DNA of 64,000 nt, taken from contig CAIIXF020000002.1 of NCBI GenBank assembly GCA_903813345.2, positions 2,208,001-2,272,000 on the forward strand, in the 5' to 3' direction. The notes below the pieces were generated by a model that saw only the letters and a list, made by a program, of their open reading frames with translations, was not told the DNA's origin and made no database searches. Positions 27,001 to 35,204 of this stretch are shown here, one piece after another; position 1 is the stretch's first letter; every line of letters starts with the position of its first letter. The DNA comes from Owenia fusiformis (taxonomy: Eukaryota > Annelida > Polychaeta > Sabellida > Oweniidae). The position numbers were made by a program, and so were the translations under genes.

Positions 27001-30000
27001 GGTATTTTGTTCCAAACTGAAATATGTGTTGCAATCAAATGTTTCGAAAGCCATTCACCATGATTTAAGTAAAACATATTGTTAAGTTCTTTTCAGACAT
27101 TCAATCAATTTAAATCAATCAAGTTTGAATGCGATTACATACATGTATTTGCAGATGTAGTGTATTTTACTCACATTTTCACATAATAAGAGCTGTCATT
27201 TGACATGTAATACTGAGTTTTCAATATTTTGATACATTTGTTTATTATTTTGCGATAATTAAAGCTTTAATCGGGGATAGAGATTTCGACAAAGTACACG
27301 TACATTTAGTACACCATAATCCCGGGATCATAATTTACTAGGAACCCAGATGCTAGAGGAAGCAGAAGATAAACTCACATCAAATACACTAAATGAAATT
27401 ATTGAAAATGTAATTGGTATTAAAATTCTCAATATTTTATTTCAACAAATGCCTTGATCTCAGATATTACTTTCCCATGGATTTAAAAATCATCCCAGAA
27501 CTAATTATAGGTAACACCATTGTGCACAAGCCGTCTGATTGCATAACTCGCTAAAATAACATCCTTAGCAGTGAACAATCCAAACATCTGATAATAATGT
27601 AGCTAAAGTCCCCCCTCCCGGTATCCATGCCCACCTTGTTCAGTTGTATCCTTAAAATGTTGAACTACCTTTTGCATTCCTTCAGAGATAATCGGTTAAT
27701 TTCTGAATTTAACAGAAATTTAATTATACAATGTAGCACGGGGATTTAGAACAACTGGCTATAGAAATTAATCCATTTAACTATAACAAACGGATTAATA
27801 TCAGTGAGAACTTAACTCATTTGCAAGAATTGAATAATTAGGGATTAAAGTTTTGTGAATGTATTTGGGAATGGTAAACAAAGCGAGGTCCAATTCAAAA
27901 TAGAAACAATGGTATCTCTGATCAGGTTTTGTCTCTTCATTCTCATATTATCAAGTTATCAAAAAATGATATTTTGATTCACAAAACTGCACCGAAACAT
28001 TGAAAAGTACACGAAGGCAACCGCATTTGCAATCTATAGTTCTCAAAAAGCAGGGTTATTAAAAGCCAGTTTCAAACTGAAGTTAATTAAAAGCCGGTTT
28101 TTGAAACCCAGTTCCTAAAATTCAAATTAGAACACTATCTTTCTTTTATATTTAAACTTAAATCAATTTATTATAAACAAACTATCCCGGGCAAACTATG
28201 ACCAAGTGGGGACCAAGTGCATCGGGAATACAAAACTCCTGGAAATGAGTTATATAAGACAATGAAATCAACACTGATTGAAACATAAACACTATAAAAC
28301 CTTCTTTCGATTCCATTACCTGTCATATTTTTTTCTAAATACCGGCTTTACCGGGAGGAATTTAACATGGGCCTTAATTCAAAGGCAAGAATCACTTATT
28401 AAGCGGATTAAAAGATGTTGGACGTCGCTCCAGTGATTTATATTTTATGGTTCTGAATTGATGTGCAGATTTTAAATGCAATCGAAAACATGACCAAAAG
28501 AGTCTAGACTACCATTTGCTTTGATCATGGGGCATGGAAAACAAAGCAGCGATTTGAAAAAGTAAACAATTGAATTCCTATGCATAATCCATGATTTAAT
28601 ACGAACGGTGGTAACAGGTTGTTAAATTATAATACATTCTCAGGAAGAATTAGGTTGCATTGACTCTAAAAGTAGAGATAACAAGTTCAGCGGTGTAGCC
28701 AGCTTTCCGTCGGGGGGGGGGGCGATCTCCATTAAAAACATGGGTTTGCACAAGTATTCTTTATTAGCAACTTATTGATAACTACAAGGAAGATCTCTCT
28801 TTTCCGGTGTGACTTAAAAGGTGTCGAAAAATCACAATTATAGTAAAAATAGATTATTTCGAAATCCATCCTGTAGTCGCTTATTATACACAGGTAAAGT
28901 CATATCATAAAGAACTACGGTACTTACATTCTTTTGTTGTGTTGTTTTATCATGCTTAATAGAAAAATACGCACAAATAGTCCGTTATTTATTTGTATGC
29001 TCAGTTATAAAATGAGCAGAGCAACTTAGAAATAGCTTAATATAGTCAGAAAGAGGCAATTATAATGTGTGACTATATTGCACACTTACAGAGTATTGCG
29101 TTTGCATATATTTGAGTATTCTTAACTCCACGTATAATCAGTGCTTATTTGTGCTGTTCTACAAATAAAGAGGAGCAATACTTGAATATACAGAGTGTTC
29201 CATATATGCAGCGAGTATTGTCTCTGTACTGTCTCTGTTTATATGTGCTGAGTATTTTTGCTGATTACTGCACATTACAAGAGATTCTTACAAATAGACA
29301 CTGCTTATAACAAAGCAATATTCTCTATTTCATACAGTGACGGTTCTACGTTTTCCTAAGAAATCATATCATAAGAATGGTTTGTGTACTACAATTATTA
29401 TCTTTAAGAACAATGACAGCCTGGAAAATTTTAAGTATAATTGAGCGTGAAGTATCAACTTTAAACATTGTATTTTACCTTTTATGTATACTGTTATTTT
29501 ATCTTTATATGCAGACTTTTGCACATTTTTATCTTAAATGTTTTAATTGCTCCGATTACATTTTCTAGAATATAATTTTGACAAACTAATTCCAGATATC
29601 AAAGCAACGTTCGTAGAAGATGAGGACGTCAACCATGGTGTCTTCGTTGATTACGTCGGTAATATTGTTGTGGCCAGAAAGGGTATCTCTGTGTCGATAT
29701 CCCCTGATAAAGTGGTAGTAGAAACATCAAAAGGGGAAACTAATTACAGCTGGAAGGATGAAAGTGTTGAACTTGATGGCGCATGGATGACAGTCAAAAG
29801 AAAGCAAATACAAATTTTCATCAATAATGGCGAAACTACACTTGTAGTCACACGTAAAGGACGCGCGAAGGGCTCGCCATTTCTTAACTTTGGTGTTACA
29901 GAAAAGACGGGTTTATCAGGATACGCCGGTGGAATAATGGGTACGTTAAAATGAAGTCATTAATCGCCCGTCGTGAATTATCCTAAAGTTACTACATAGA

Positions 30001-30431
30001 CCTTTATTTCAAAATTTTTGAGGATAGACTTCAATGATTCCCCAGTCACTCTTCATCTACAATCTACGGCAATCGTACGATGACCATATTTTTCCAAAAT
30101 CGAATTTAAAGGGATCAGTACGATGTCGATTTTCAATATCGATTTTCTGAAGCTACGACCGCTGTAGAGCAAATGTGACTCAACCGGTTTAAATGTTCAT
30201 GACATCATTCATTGATTCTTCATTATTTCTATTTTGATTTACATCGACGTGAATTTTCTAGGATGGATTGGTAACGAAGCTATTTTTAATGATGAAGGCT
30301 CCGATTCTGGTCACGTAACGTTTGGCAACATCACGATCCCTGTGCACGACAGCAGAGATGGCTGCCTGAGAATTGATGAAGAATATTTGAACAAATTCAG
30401 CTCTATTCTCCAGATGTTCGAAATAGAATAA
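3008..30431 (+). CDS. Secreted PA-domain / Cys-rich / ITIH C-terminal-like protein, copy A (12 exons)
   Basis: Joining 3008-3065, 3193-3299, 5655-5774, 11984-12029, 16152-16319, 16457-16588, 16683-16820, 21227-21346, 23267-23647, 24041-24313, 29569-29940 and 30262-30431 gives 2085 nt, 694 residues plus stop, with GT-AG borders and matching phases throughout. Residues 1-21 form a signal peptide. About 25-155 resemble a PA domain (ACSPLNN, the VVREGTC core, AGAIGVIVL, IPAVSL). About 167-296 are Cys-rich, EB/EGF-like. 297-423 form an unrecognised, probably helical region with an NST sequon. 432-477 are Cys-rich again. From 477 (CGDPH, LCYDF, GKPG) to 694 it resembles the C-terminal domain of inter-alpha-trypsin-inhibitor heavy chains. 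Family knowledge: PA domains serve as lids or protein-interaction modules, and ITI heavy chains are extracellular-matrix and hyaluronan-linked proteins. An extracellular matrix or defence role is inference. There is no protease domain and no von Willebrand A domain. Confidence 0.8.
3193..3299 (+). CDS. Copy A exon 2: start of PA domain
   Basis: Acceptor ttcttgcag, donor GTAAGA at 3300. Encodes STPRSVTLLDNIGTEVDILD and on through HPALFGNLFGHDST (residues 20-55). The phenylalanine-glycine stretch followed by the next exon's GALVATDP resembles the first strands of PA domains. Confidence 0.8.
4905..5645 (+). repeat. ~66-bp array of splice-acceptor look-alikes upstream of PA exon
   Basis: Eleven tandem units, each with TTTATTTCAG|TTCGAGGGCACTCTCGAC or a close variant, followed by 'tctacttt-cgag-aaagtaga', a near-perfect hairpin. 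The last unit abuts the real exon 3, whose border CTTCATTTCAG|TTTGAAGGCGCCCTCG is clearly the same sequence, so the array seems to have grown from the exon's own 3' splice site. Read in the exon frame, most units meet TGA soon after the false acceptor. Confidence 0.85.
5655..5774 (+). CDS. Copy A exon 3: PA domain core
   Basis: Acceptor TTTCAG, donor GTGAGG at 5775, phase 0 at both ends, 40 codons (residues 56-95). It begins FEGALVATDPAEACSPLNN and contains VVREGTCTYAYQ. This matches the PA pattern of a Cys-containing loop followed by Lys-Ile-Ala-hydrophobic-Arg-Gly-x-Cys. Here the usual basic residue before Gly is Glu; copy B keeps Lys. Confidence 0.85.
7610..8340. repeat. 'cttagattctggaggatgtattcat' minisatellite (copy A)
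   Basis: Degenerate tandem units of about 25-30 bases alternating 'catcttagattctggagg' with 'ctgtacc' or 'atgtatt'. Lies in intron 3 and keeps several plus-strand frames open by chance. Repeated in copy B. Confidence 0.85.
10150..11345 (-). pseudogene. SGNH/GDSL hydrolase-like relic, interrupted by a MITE
   Basis: On the minus strand three blocks appear in SGNH order. At about 11340-11170 VLIFGHSLIHWL resembles block I, with the nucleophile-type Ser. At about 11143-11010 IVYLQLGGNDLDN matches block III Gly-x-Asn-Asp. At about 10290-10160 NNGIHLTDEGNRCF matches the DxxH block, with Asn in the Asp position. Between blocks III and V lies a 580-bp MITE (10422-11001). Frameshifts and stops break the frame (for example after SRSRF near 11170 and near 10295). 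No introns are evident, so a retrocopy or transposon passenger is likely. Confidence 0.55.
10422..11001. mobile_element. piggyBac-like MITE (580 bp)
   Basis: Left end CCCTACTATTACACCAAACT and right end, reversed, CCCCCCTATCACACCAAACT form terminal inverted repeats. The flanks TTTA and TTAC look like a decayed TTAA. It shares ends and interior with the 797-bp element at 46916-47712, in opposite orientation. It carries no transposase. Confidence 0.7.
11984..12029 (+). CDS. Copy A exon 4: PA domain
   Basis: A 46-nt exon between tttttgcag and GTAAGT. Encodes AYHAERAGAIGVIVL (residues 96-110) plus one base. This is the strongly conserved alanine-glycine-alanine strand of PA domains and continues directly from exon 3. 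Copy B is identical except for the last base. Confidence 0.85.
12540..13037 (+). repeat. Polypyrimidine minisatellite (copy A)
   Basis: About 500 bases of nearly pure C/T on the plus strand, built from 'cctacctcctcccacct' and 'tgccatgtacctccctcctc'. All three plus frames are open by composition (Pro/Leu/Ser). Lies in intron 4, about 0.5 kb after exon 4. The copy B array is shorter. Confidence 0.9.
13303..13376 (+). mobile_element. tRNA-like SINE head (copy A)
   Basis: Box-A-like 'tggcgaagtagctcagtg' and box-B-like 'ttttcgaatcccgg' are about 35 bases apart, as in RNA polymerase III promoters of tRNA-derived SINEs. The acceptor stem does not pair, so this is not a working tRNA. Conserved in copy B at 58502-58575. 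Confidence 0.45.
14406..15479 (+). mobile_element. Tc1/mariner-type relic with ~210-bp inverted repeats (copy A)
   Basis: Flanked by TA on both sides. The ends CGAGGGGTGATCAATAA and its inverse begin long imperfect inverted repeats, which both include 'gtcggnccggggta'. Inside, about 14740-14990 encodes fragments of a mariner-type transposase C-terminus with shifted frames; the copy B relic reads more clearly. The same insertion is in copy B, so it predates the duplication. Confidence 0.75.
15748..16124. mobile_element. Foldback/MITE pair private to copy A
   Basis: Copy B lacks this ~375-bp block. At 15753-15780 'ttatgtcactatcgtggcat' pairs with its inverse near 15838-15866. At 15872 'ttataacatacctatgatga' pairs with its inverse near 16101-16122. 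Two adjacent or nested short inverted-repeat elements are likely. The block ends about 28 bases before exon 5. Confidence 0.6.
16152..16319 (+). CDS. Copy A exon 5: end of PA domain
   Basis: Acceptor attgttag, donor GTCAGT. Residues 111-166. Contains ACLSESDVTIPAVSLSLNDA, matching the 'isoleucine-Pro-hydrophobic-Ser, then Asp/Asn' end of PA domains, where the last strand leads to the helix that closes the fold. This exon has the most amino-acid changes against copy B: ten substitutions against one silent change. Confidence 0.85.
16457..16588 (+). CDS. Copy A exon 6: Cys-rich EB/EGF-like module
   Basis: Acceptor ttttttag, donor GTAGGC, phase 1-1, residues 167-210. Six Cys spaced as in a small disulfide module (CSSSTSC, VDCSSDVCTC, SGC). 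It resembles EB or EGF-like modules rather than a precise match to one. Differences from copy B are four replacements and no silent change. Confidence 0.8.
16683..16820 (+). CDS. Copy A exon 7: second Cys-rich EB-like module
   Basis: Acceptor cattttag, donor GTAACT, phase 1-1, residues 211-256. Ends with STCLPANERCVGFPNSQC and NGVCKS, the C-x-x-G-x-C style seen in EB modules. Seven replacements separate it from copy B, clustered around the first two Cys. This is the last exon shared by both copies inside the window. Confidence 0.8.
18541..18660. repeat. Two-copy ~75-bp tandem repeat
   Basis: 'ccaaattattagggagcata' occurs at about 18552 and 18619 with similar flanks ('gggagcaattg', 'gagagcaattg'). 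Intron 7; function unknown. Confidence 0.7.
19205..19620 (+). repeat. Interspersed repeat, first copy in intron 7
   Basis: Matches 21412-21765 in the same orientation ('gggtcactttttcttnaataa', 'caccattttgtctca', 'atgtacagtat'). A fragment also occurs inverted near 21885-21960. No coding capacity. Probably a short interspersed element of unknown class. Confidence 0.6.
19918..20591 (-). mobile_element. Mariner-family relic (674 bp)
   Basis: TA-flanked. Ends CAGGGTGTCTCAAAAAATGT and the inverse ACATTTTTAGACACCCT(A), with ~85-bp inverted repeats sharing 'aatcaatattttcaga'. Minus-strand 20309-20085 encodes a piece like the C-terminus of mariner-type transposases (LCGYLKECFNAYSKQKDLEQ, then LKGNIQREI and a Gly near the end). 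The catalytic core is missing, so the element is not autonomous. It is in intron 7 of copy A. Confidence 0.65.
20085..20309 (-). pseudogene. Transposase C-terminal fragment
   Basis: A 74-codon frame within the mariner relic. The pattern Gly-Tyr-Leu-Lys, Leu-x-x-Leu-Lys-x-x-Ile, Ile-x-x-Ile-x-x-x-x-Leu, then Arg-Val-x-x-x-x-x-x-x-Gly is what I know from the tail of mariner transposases, including those of insects. Truncated at the N-terminus. Confidence 0.55.
21227..21346 (+). CDS. Copy A exon 8: Cys-rich segment
   Basis: Acceptor ttcatttag, donor GTGAGT, phase 1-1, residues 257-296. Eight Cys in 40 residues, ending GCCEGCAE. The pattern (YNINCDFVWTCKQTFP, then a Cys pair) suggests a small disulfide-bonded module. 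I do not recognise a named family. The copy B equivalent should lie just past the window. Confidence 0.75.
21412..21765 (+). repeat. Interspersed repeat, second copy in intron 8
   Basis: Second copy of 19205-19620, starting about 65 bases after exon 8. Confidence 0.6.
22150..22985. mobile_element. Possible inverted-repeat element in intron 8
   Basis: 'cacgaaactggggacaatt' near 22159 has an imperfect inverse 'aattgtccccaggtccgtgc' near 22957-22977, about 0.8 kb apart. No target duplication or transposase was recognised. Confidence 0.3.
23267..23647 (+). CDS. Copy A exon 9: helical central region
   Basis: Acceptor tatctgtag, donor GTAGGA, phase 1-1, 127 codons (residues 297-423). The predicted sequence is amphipathic and looks helical (ARTILDRIATF, NMVALFDMLFDDG, DTAVSLLALLDD, DRKRIDEYRKKMLWIKNCML). 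It contains an NST glycosylation sequon and two Cys. I do not recognise the domain. It lies between the Cys-rich modules and the ITIH-like domain. Confidence 0.8.
23718..23857 (+). CDS. Possible alternative terminal exon
   Basis: After a good acceptor (tttattttag) a phase-compatible frame continues from exon 9 for 45 codons to TAG: CSMSIDSPLHGSLKIYFEVG and on to FFIFSP. It looks beta-rich. If used, it would give a protein lacking the ITIH-like domain. No phase-matching strong donor back into exon 10 is evident, so it would be a terminal exon. Transcript evidence is absent and it may be intron. Confidence 0.25.
24041..24313 (+). CDS. Copy A exon 10: Cys-rich module and start of ITIH C-terminal-like domain
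   Basis: Acceptor ttaaatag, donor GTAGGA, phase 1-1, residues 424-514. First part: KCFKDDDCSGGVCKDDCSAC and further Cys. Second part: CGDPHISQTIPGADHRRLCY, DFVGKPGSEYLFL. The Gly-Asp-Pro-His then Cys-(Tyr/Phe)-(Asp/Asn)-hydrophobic and Gly-Lys-Pro-Gly pattern is characteristic of ITI heavy-chain C-terminal and related VWD-type domains. Confidence 0.85.
24525..29339. mobile_element. EnSpm/CACTA-like element with CACTG ends (4.8 kb)
   Basis: The left end CACTGTATAAAATAACGAAT and the inverted right end CACTGTATGAAATAGAGAAT continue as an imperfect inverted repeat of several hundred bases (shared 'gaatattgct', 'tgcatatatggaacac'). Both flanks carry ACG, a 3-bp target duplication typical of CACTA transposons. 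The subterminal regions (24600-24990 and 29000-29330) are packed with 'tgcatata', 'agtatt' and 'tgcttat' motifs in both orientations, like CACTA subterminal repeats. No transposase frame was recognised, so it is probably non-autonomous or decayed. It fills most of intron 10. Confidence 0.65.
29569..29940 (+). CDS. Copy A exon 11: ITIH C-terminal-like domain
   Basis: Acceptor ttttctag, donor GTACGT, phase 1-1, residues 515-638. The order KGISVSISPDKVVV, NYSWKDE, GAWMTVKRKQIQIFINNGET, LNFGV, GYAGGIMG follows the strands of the ITI heavy-chain C-terminal domain (Trp after the central strand, basic-Asn/Lys strand, Leu-Gly-Phe strand, Gly-Leu-Leu-Gly turn). Family assignment is from remembered pattern, not a search. 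Confidence 0.85.
30262..30431 (+). CDS. Copy A exon 12: C-terminus
   Basis: Acceptor attttctag, phase-1 entry, 56 residues then TAA at 30429-30431. Begins GWIGNEAIF, completing the Gly-rich turn of the preceding domain. It has an NIT sequon and a late Cys (RDGCLRIDEEYL). There is no transmembrane tail or GPI-type end, so secretion is expected. Confidence 0.8.
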
Positions 30432-30690
30432 TTTGGACAGTAATAATCAAACAATAATGTAGCTGTTCCGTTTTGAGGAAACTGTCTTCAATGTACTATG
30501 TATATGATGACAGCATTGATTTCATCAAAAGGAAAGCATACATTGTTTCAAAATGTTTCTTGTTTAATATGGATTTAATTTAAGGAGTTTTGAACAGTTG
30601 ATTTTCTAAAATTTTAAGTATGACATCGATTATCGAAAATTTTAAAATTGGGGTATCCGAAATAAAATTATGTTGCATCTCATTCTGTTT
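30432..30690 (+). terminator. 3' UTR and poly(A) signal of copy A
   Basis: AATAAA lies at 30661-30666, about 230 bases after the stop codon, and no stronger signal is nearer. Cleavage would be expected near 30680-30690. Confidence 0.6.
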
Positions 30691-30889
30691 AGTTAGTTTT
30701 TGTCACAAATTAAATTTTATTTCGTTTTTAAGTCTGTGACGGATGTGTTTCGTGTTTGTACCTTCCCAATGAACAAAATTATATAGCTTACACGTCAAGG
30801 TCAAAAGTAGGACTGCAAATGGACAAAAGAACCAATGAAACGTTGGTAACAGTATCTGCAGAATTAATAGTACAATAACGTCATTTCAA

Positions 30890-30962
30890 AGGGCAATATA
30901 GTGAAATATTGGACCAAGGAAGGGCCGCAGGCCCAAGGTCCAATATTTCACTATTTTGCCCG
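30890..30962. repeat. Foldback hairpin
   Basis: 'atatagtgaaatattggacc' and its inverse 'ggtccaatatttcactat' flank a GC-rich loop 'aaggaagggccgcaggccc'. Probably a small foldback element just beyond the 3' end of copy A. Confidence 0.7.
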
Positions 30963-31937
30963 CAGAAATCACGTTATTACTATTATTACCACCGTTAATG
31001 ACCAGGACTGAAATAGCAAATTTGAAATAGAAAATCTCACGCACTGAACGATATCACTTTTCCCGGGAAACATAGCCGGGTGGATAATGTCATTATTGCC
31101 CGACAAAAGTCATTAACGCCCGACACAATATTGCTCACGTCAATTATAAAAGTAATTTCAATGCATTCTCAACTAATACTAAAAACCCTAGAACAGACCC
31201 TGCAAGGTGGTAATAATGTGAATTATTAATGCAGACATTTTTCCATTTAAATTGAAATACTATTGTTGTGACATCTGACTCATTCTTTGCCTCGCCTGTT
31301 ACATATGCCCAACTTCTGTTACCTAGTCTATTGCTAAAGCTTGACCTCATATAGAAGACCACGAATAACTATTGTTTAAAACGAGTATAATCATTTTATT
31401 CTACAAAATATGATAACAAGTTAAATATAATAGGGTTTCCACTCATACCGTTTGTACATATTGTAACAAACCTTGTCAACACATGGTTTCTATGTTATTT
31501 GTATGAATAAACAGAATATATGTCATTATGACATTAGTTTTCACACTAGTTTCCCCTGATTTCGAAATGCTGATGAATCCCTTCAATTTGTAACTGGATT
31601 AAATGACCCAATTCGCTCTTATATAGAATTTAATCAAATAATTAAATCAGTTTACACTCGTACATTTGTCGTATGGCGACATCTTGATAATTTAGTTGAC
31701 TCTGTGGATTTCAGATAGAGTATGCATTTTATTCAGCCAGGGGAATGGTCTACAGGTTAATATTCGGACATACATAACCACTCTACTATACCTTACATCT
31801 GGTATTTATGAGCATGATAATGTTATTTGTTTCTTTGTGTCCGTTCCTTGTTAGTGGTTTATTGGATGACTTTTAGATGTTAAAAGGGTACTTTCAATAA
31901 TGTACTAAACAATACAATTGGAAAAACAAAATATCAT

Positions 31938-32010
31938 TTCTAGGGGTTAGGTATAGTAGAGTGAAAATGCCTGACTCATTCACTCTACTTTATCTCACCC
32001 CTAGAAATGC
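31938..32010. repeat. Foldback hairpin
   Basis: 'atttctaggggttaggtata' with 'gtagagtga' is mirrored by 'tcactctac', then 'tcacccctagaaat'. Short imperfect inverted repeat around a small loop. Confidence 0.65.
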
Positions 32011-34491
32011 ATTAATATGTCGTAAAGCGTCATTTATCGTCATTCGGCGTCACTGATATTTAATACAGAACACTTGTCAAACAAGCTTTTCCTAGAGGTG
32101 TTTATTTATATCTATAATTTAAAAATACATCACCATTGTCGTAAGGGTTACACTGGTATATCCTTAATCCCCCTTATAACATGCTTTTTTCATTATATTT
32201 TCTTGTTTTCAACATAAAAAAAACTTCATTAGACATTCAGTTTTACATATGGATTTATCATTTGTTGTAGTCTTGTTGTAAACTGCTAGTTTACAACACA
32301 TTGTATTTTAATGTGTTGTAAGAGTAGTTTACATGCTTTAATATTTGTTTTTTTATATTAACATATCTTTATGTAAGCAGTTGTTTAAATGCATCAAAGA
32401 CTGACAAATAATATTCAGTACAGAATGTTTCAATGGATTGTCAAAGATAAGTGTATCACATCACCCATCTACTTGCCAAAGAAGGAGTCCAAAACCAACC
32501 TCGTTCAGTGTTAATTTTGCGATTGTGCTGACTGAACATTTTATTTTCACGGAAATTAATTCAATCTGAAGTTTGAATATACCGGGAAAATAACCCGTTA
32601 TCTGATTCGTCGTTGGATTTGTTTATCATGAACTTAATTGGCAGCCTGGATTGGCAGCGTGGATTCCCCTCGCTAGCCGAGGAATCGATTGTGTGTAATT
32701 CTGGAAATTGGTTGTTCTATTGATTATTTCAATAGATCGGCAAAAATATACCCATAATTCATTCTCGAGATATATCCATGGTATGTGTGATATCATATGA
32801 GCAAGAATAATGGAATATCATTGATTGTCTAGGCGAAAAACCTATGGTATAATGCATCTTTAAGAAATCAGAAATATCAACTAATTCTTTTTCAGCAATT
32901 TTATTTGGCTAATTTATATTACTGAAGCACAACTGTGACCTATCTGTTATCTCAAAATTTCTCACGCCAAATCCATGGTTAATTAACACAAGTGATGGCA
33001 TTCCACTTGACCATCTCATGTTATGTAATCAAATAATTTTTTATGCCATATATTGTTACACTTATTATCCTGTACATACCTCAACCAATGCGCGGGTATT
33101 TTTGCCCCAACCAAAAAAAACTAACAAAATAAATTTCCAACAAGTGGCCCTCTGACTTCCAAAATACTTGCTGAATACTCGCCTGCTAGTGACGTGCTAC
33201 CACAATCTCGTTGATTTAGGGCATGATTCTCATCTAAGAAGTCAAGTTTATGAAGAAGTACAGTAGCGGGTCTGGATGGTTCGCCGGGAATCCCCCCTCA
33301 CCCTTAACCAACGTCTTAACTTCTTTCAAGTTTTGAATTCCCAAAGTATGCTGTGAAATAAGATATTTCTGTGCTTTGAAACCTAAAATATGCTTATATA
33401 TGCTCTGAATGCGCCAAATGATGTTCAGTTTCGAAATTTTCTGGAACCTATTCTTGGGCTCGTTCGCTGCGCTCGCGCAACGTGGTTCGCTTCGCTCACA
33501 GCAACTATCAAGCGCCCTCTCCACTTAAAACAAAATCATGGACCTGCTCATTGAATTGTTCTTGTCATGTGAATATAACATTGTCATCTTTCTATGTCCA
33601 AAAAACTGGAATATATCAGCTATACATAATATATAAGCAGGAGTTCCCAGAAAATATGAAATGTACAGTATACAAAATTTTTTGATTATTTCGTATGATG
33701 ATTACATCAATTCCATGTTTCTAGTTTTTAAAATTGATAAACGTTACATTATTAACTTGTAAATGTATAATGTACTAGACGGATAGATCAGCAATTTATA
33801 TTTTACTATTTGCCGTGCGTCTCATAAAAGGGCGTTATATCATAGAAGTCACATGCAAAACACATGCCATGTCACTTTTTAATCAATAGTAGTATGTTGG
33901 CAGTAAAGTGACCACCTTGTGACATTATTTCACAGATGTGTCACACATGTCGTATTGACCGGTGGAAGAGCAATGTCACTCCCCGGTCAGCACGATCGAC
34001 GGACATATGTCGGCGATGCTGATATGTTTTGTCAATAACTGCTGATACATTGCCAGCATACGTTCAGTTCAGCACATAGTCCTGTAAATCAACTCATGTG
34101 GGGTAGTATTAATTTGGCAGTATCCACTTTCCATATTTGAAATTTGGTAAATTGAAGCCTTTTGATTTCTTTGTTTGTTCTTTGTTATTATTTTTAGTAT
34201 ATTAGCATCCAAAACTCAACGATTCGTCAATCTTAATCGGTGCACATGAAATAACAGAGGGTACCTTCGATGGGAAGGATTCCTTGCTGTCCTTGAGTAT
34301 AAAATATGGAAATATACGTTTAGCTGTGGCTATTTGCTTGCTAGTTTCAGTTGGAGATTGACTTTTGTAGTAGAGCAAGGGTAATGGTGTCCATAGTGGT
34401 AATATTTTATTTGTATTGTTAACGTTGCGCAACATATGTAATTAAGGCATATTCGATTATTTTAAAATATCACTAACAAAATGTCACAACC
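32011..34491. other. Gene-free intergenic stretch
   Basis: AT-rich. No exon with good splice sites or recognisable protein was seen on either strand. A few short inverted repeats occur near 32270-32330. A GC-richer patch at 33255-33500 ('ttcgctgcgctcgc') looks like decayed transposon sequence of unknown class. Confidence 0.5.
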
Positions 34492-34518
34492 TACACCCCC
34501 AATCCGCACTCTGAAATC

Positions 34519-34682
34519 ACGGTACCGTACAGTACCGTATACAGTACCGTACGGTACCGTTTGCACGGTACCGTACGGTACATTAAGAGTATGGTACCGT
34601 ACGGTACCGTAGGAGTACGGTACCGTACGGTACCGTTGGATTACGGTACCGTACGGTACCGTACGATGCCGTACGGTACCGT
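34519..34682. repeat. Left palindrome array, unit 1 (7 sites)
   Basis: Seven copies of the 20-base perfect palindrome ACGGTACCGTACGGTACCGT or one- to few-base variants, directly abutting or separated by short variable spacers. Each 20-mer is two copies of the self-complementary decamer ACGGTACCGT. Confidence 0.95.
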
Positions 34683-35204
34683 TTCAGCTGTAATACTATA
34701 CAGCACCATGTAAGCTAGACATTTTCATTTAATATTTTGAATATTTAATAAGCATTAAATTACTATAGTATTTCAATAATATTTTTACTCTATTCTGAAT
34801 GAATCAACTCATTGATTAAGCTTGTGAAGTACCTTGAAAGATTTGAGAAAAACAAACATTTCATTAAGAATTTCCATACTCTATTGCTTTTATAAAATTA
34901 AAATTGTACAAAATATCTACATATTTAGAATAACTAAATATGTCTATTTATATTTACATTAAAATCTACAATGTTTAATATGGAGACGCTAACGCGTATA
35001 GTACATAGTCCAACTACTCGGGCCATATCAAAACCAATACAAACATACAGAAGGCAGGGAGAGGAAACAGGGTAGAACTTGTGAGGTAAAAAAATTGATG
35101 TAGCGGAGGTTTAAAATTAAAATAATGAAATAAATGTTCTTGCGAAAATGTACTGGTTTTGATATGCTCTGAGTAGTGGGAGATCTAGGCCTAGAGTGTC
35201 CTTG

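Noticed and set aside
26835-27020. 61-residue frame with hydrophobic segments in intron 10
   Set aside because: It lies inside the CACTG element and has no homology I recognise, no splice context and no poly(A) signal. Chance cannot be excluded.
33234-33685. Overlapping small ORFs in a GC-richer patch
   Set aside because: No recognisable domain, splice sites or repeat ends. It looks like decayed transposon sequence.
34519-34682. Palindrome arrays as a CRISPR array
   Set aside because: The spacers are only a few bases and AT-rich, the repeats are perfect palindromes, there are no cas genes, and the surroundings are eukaryotic.
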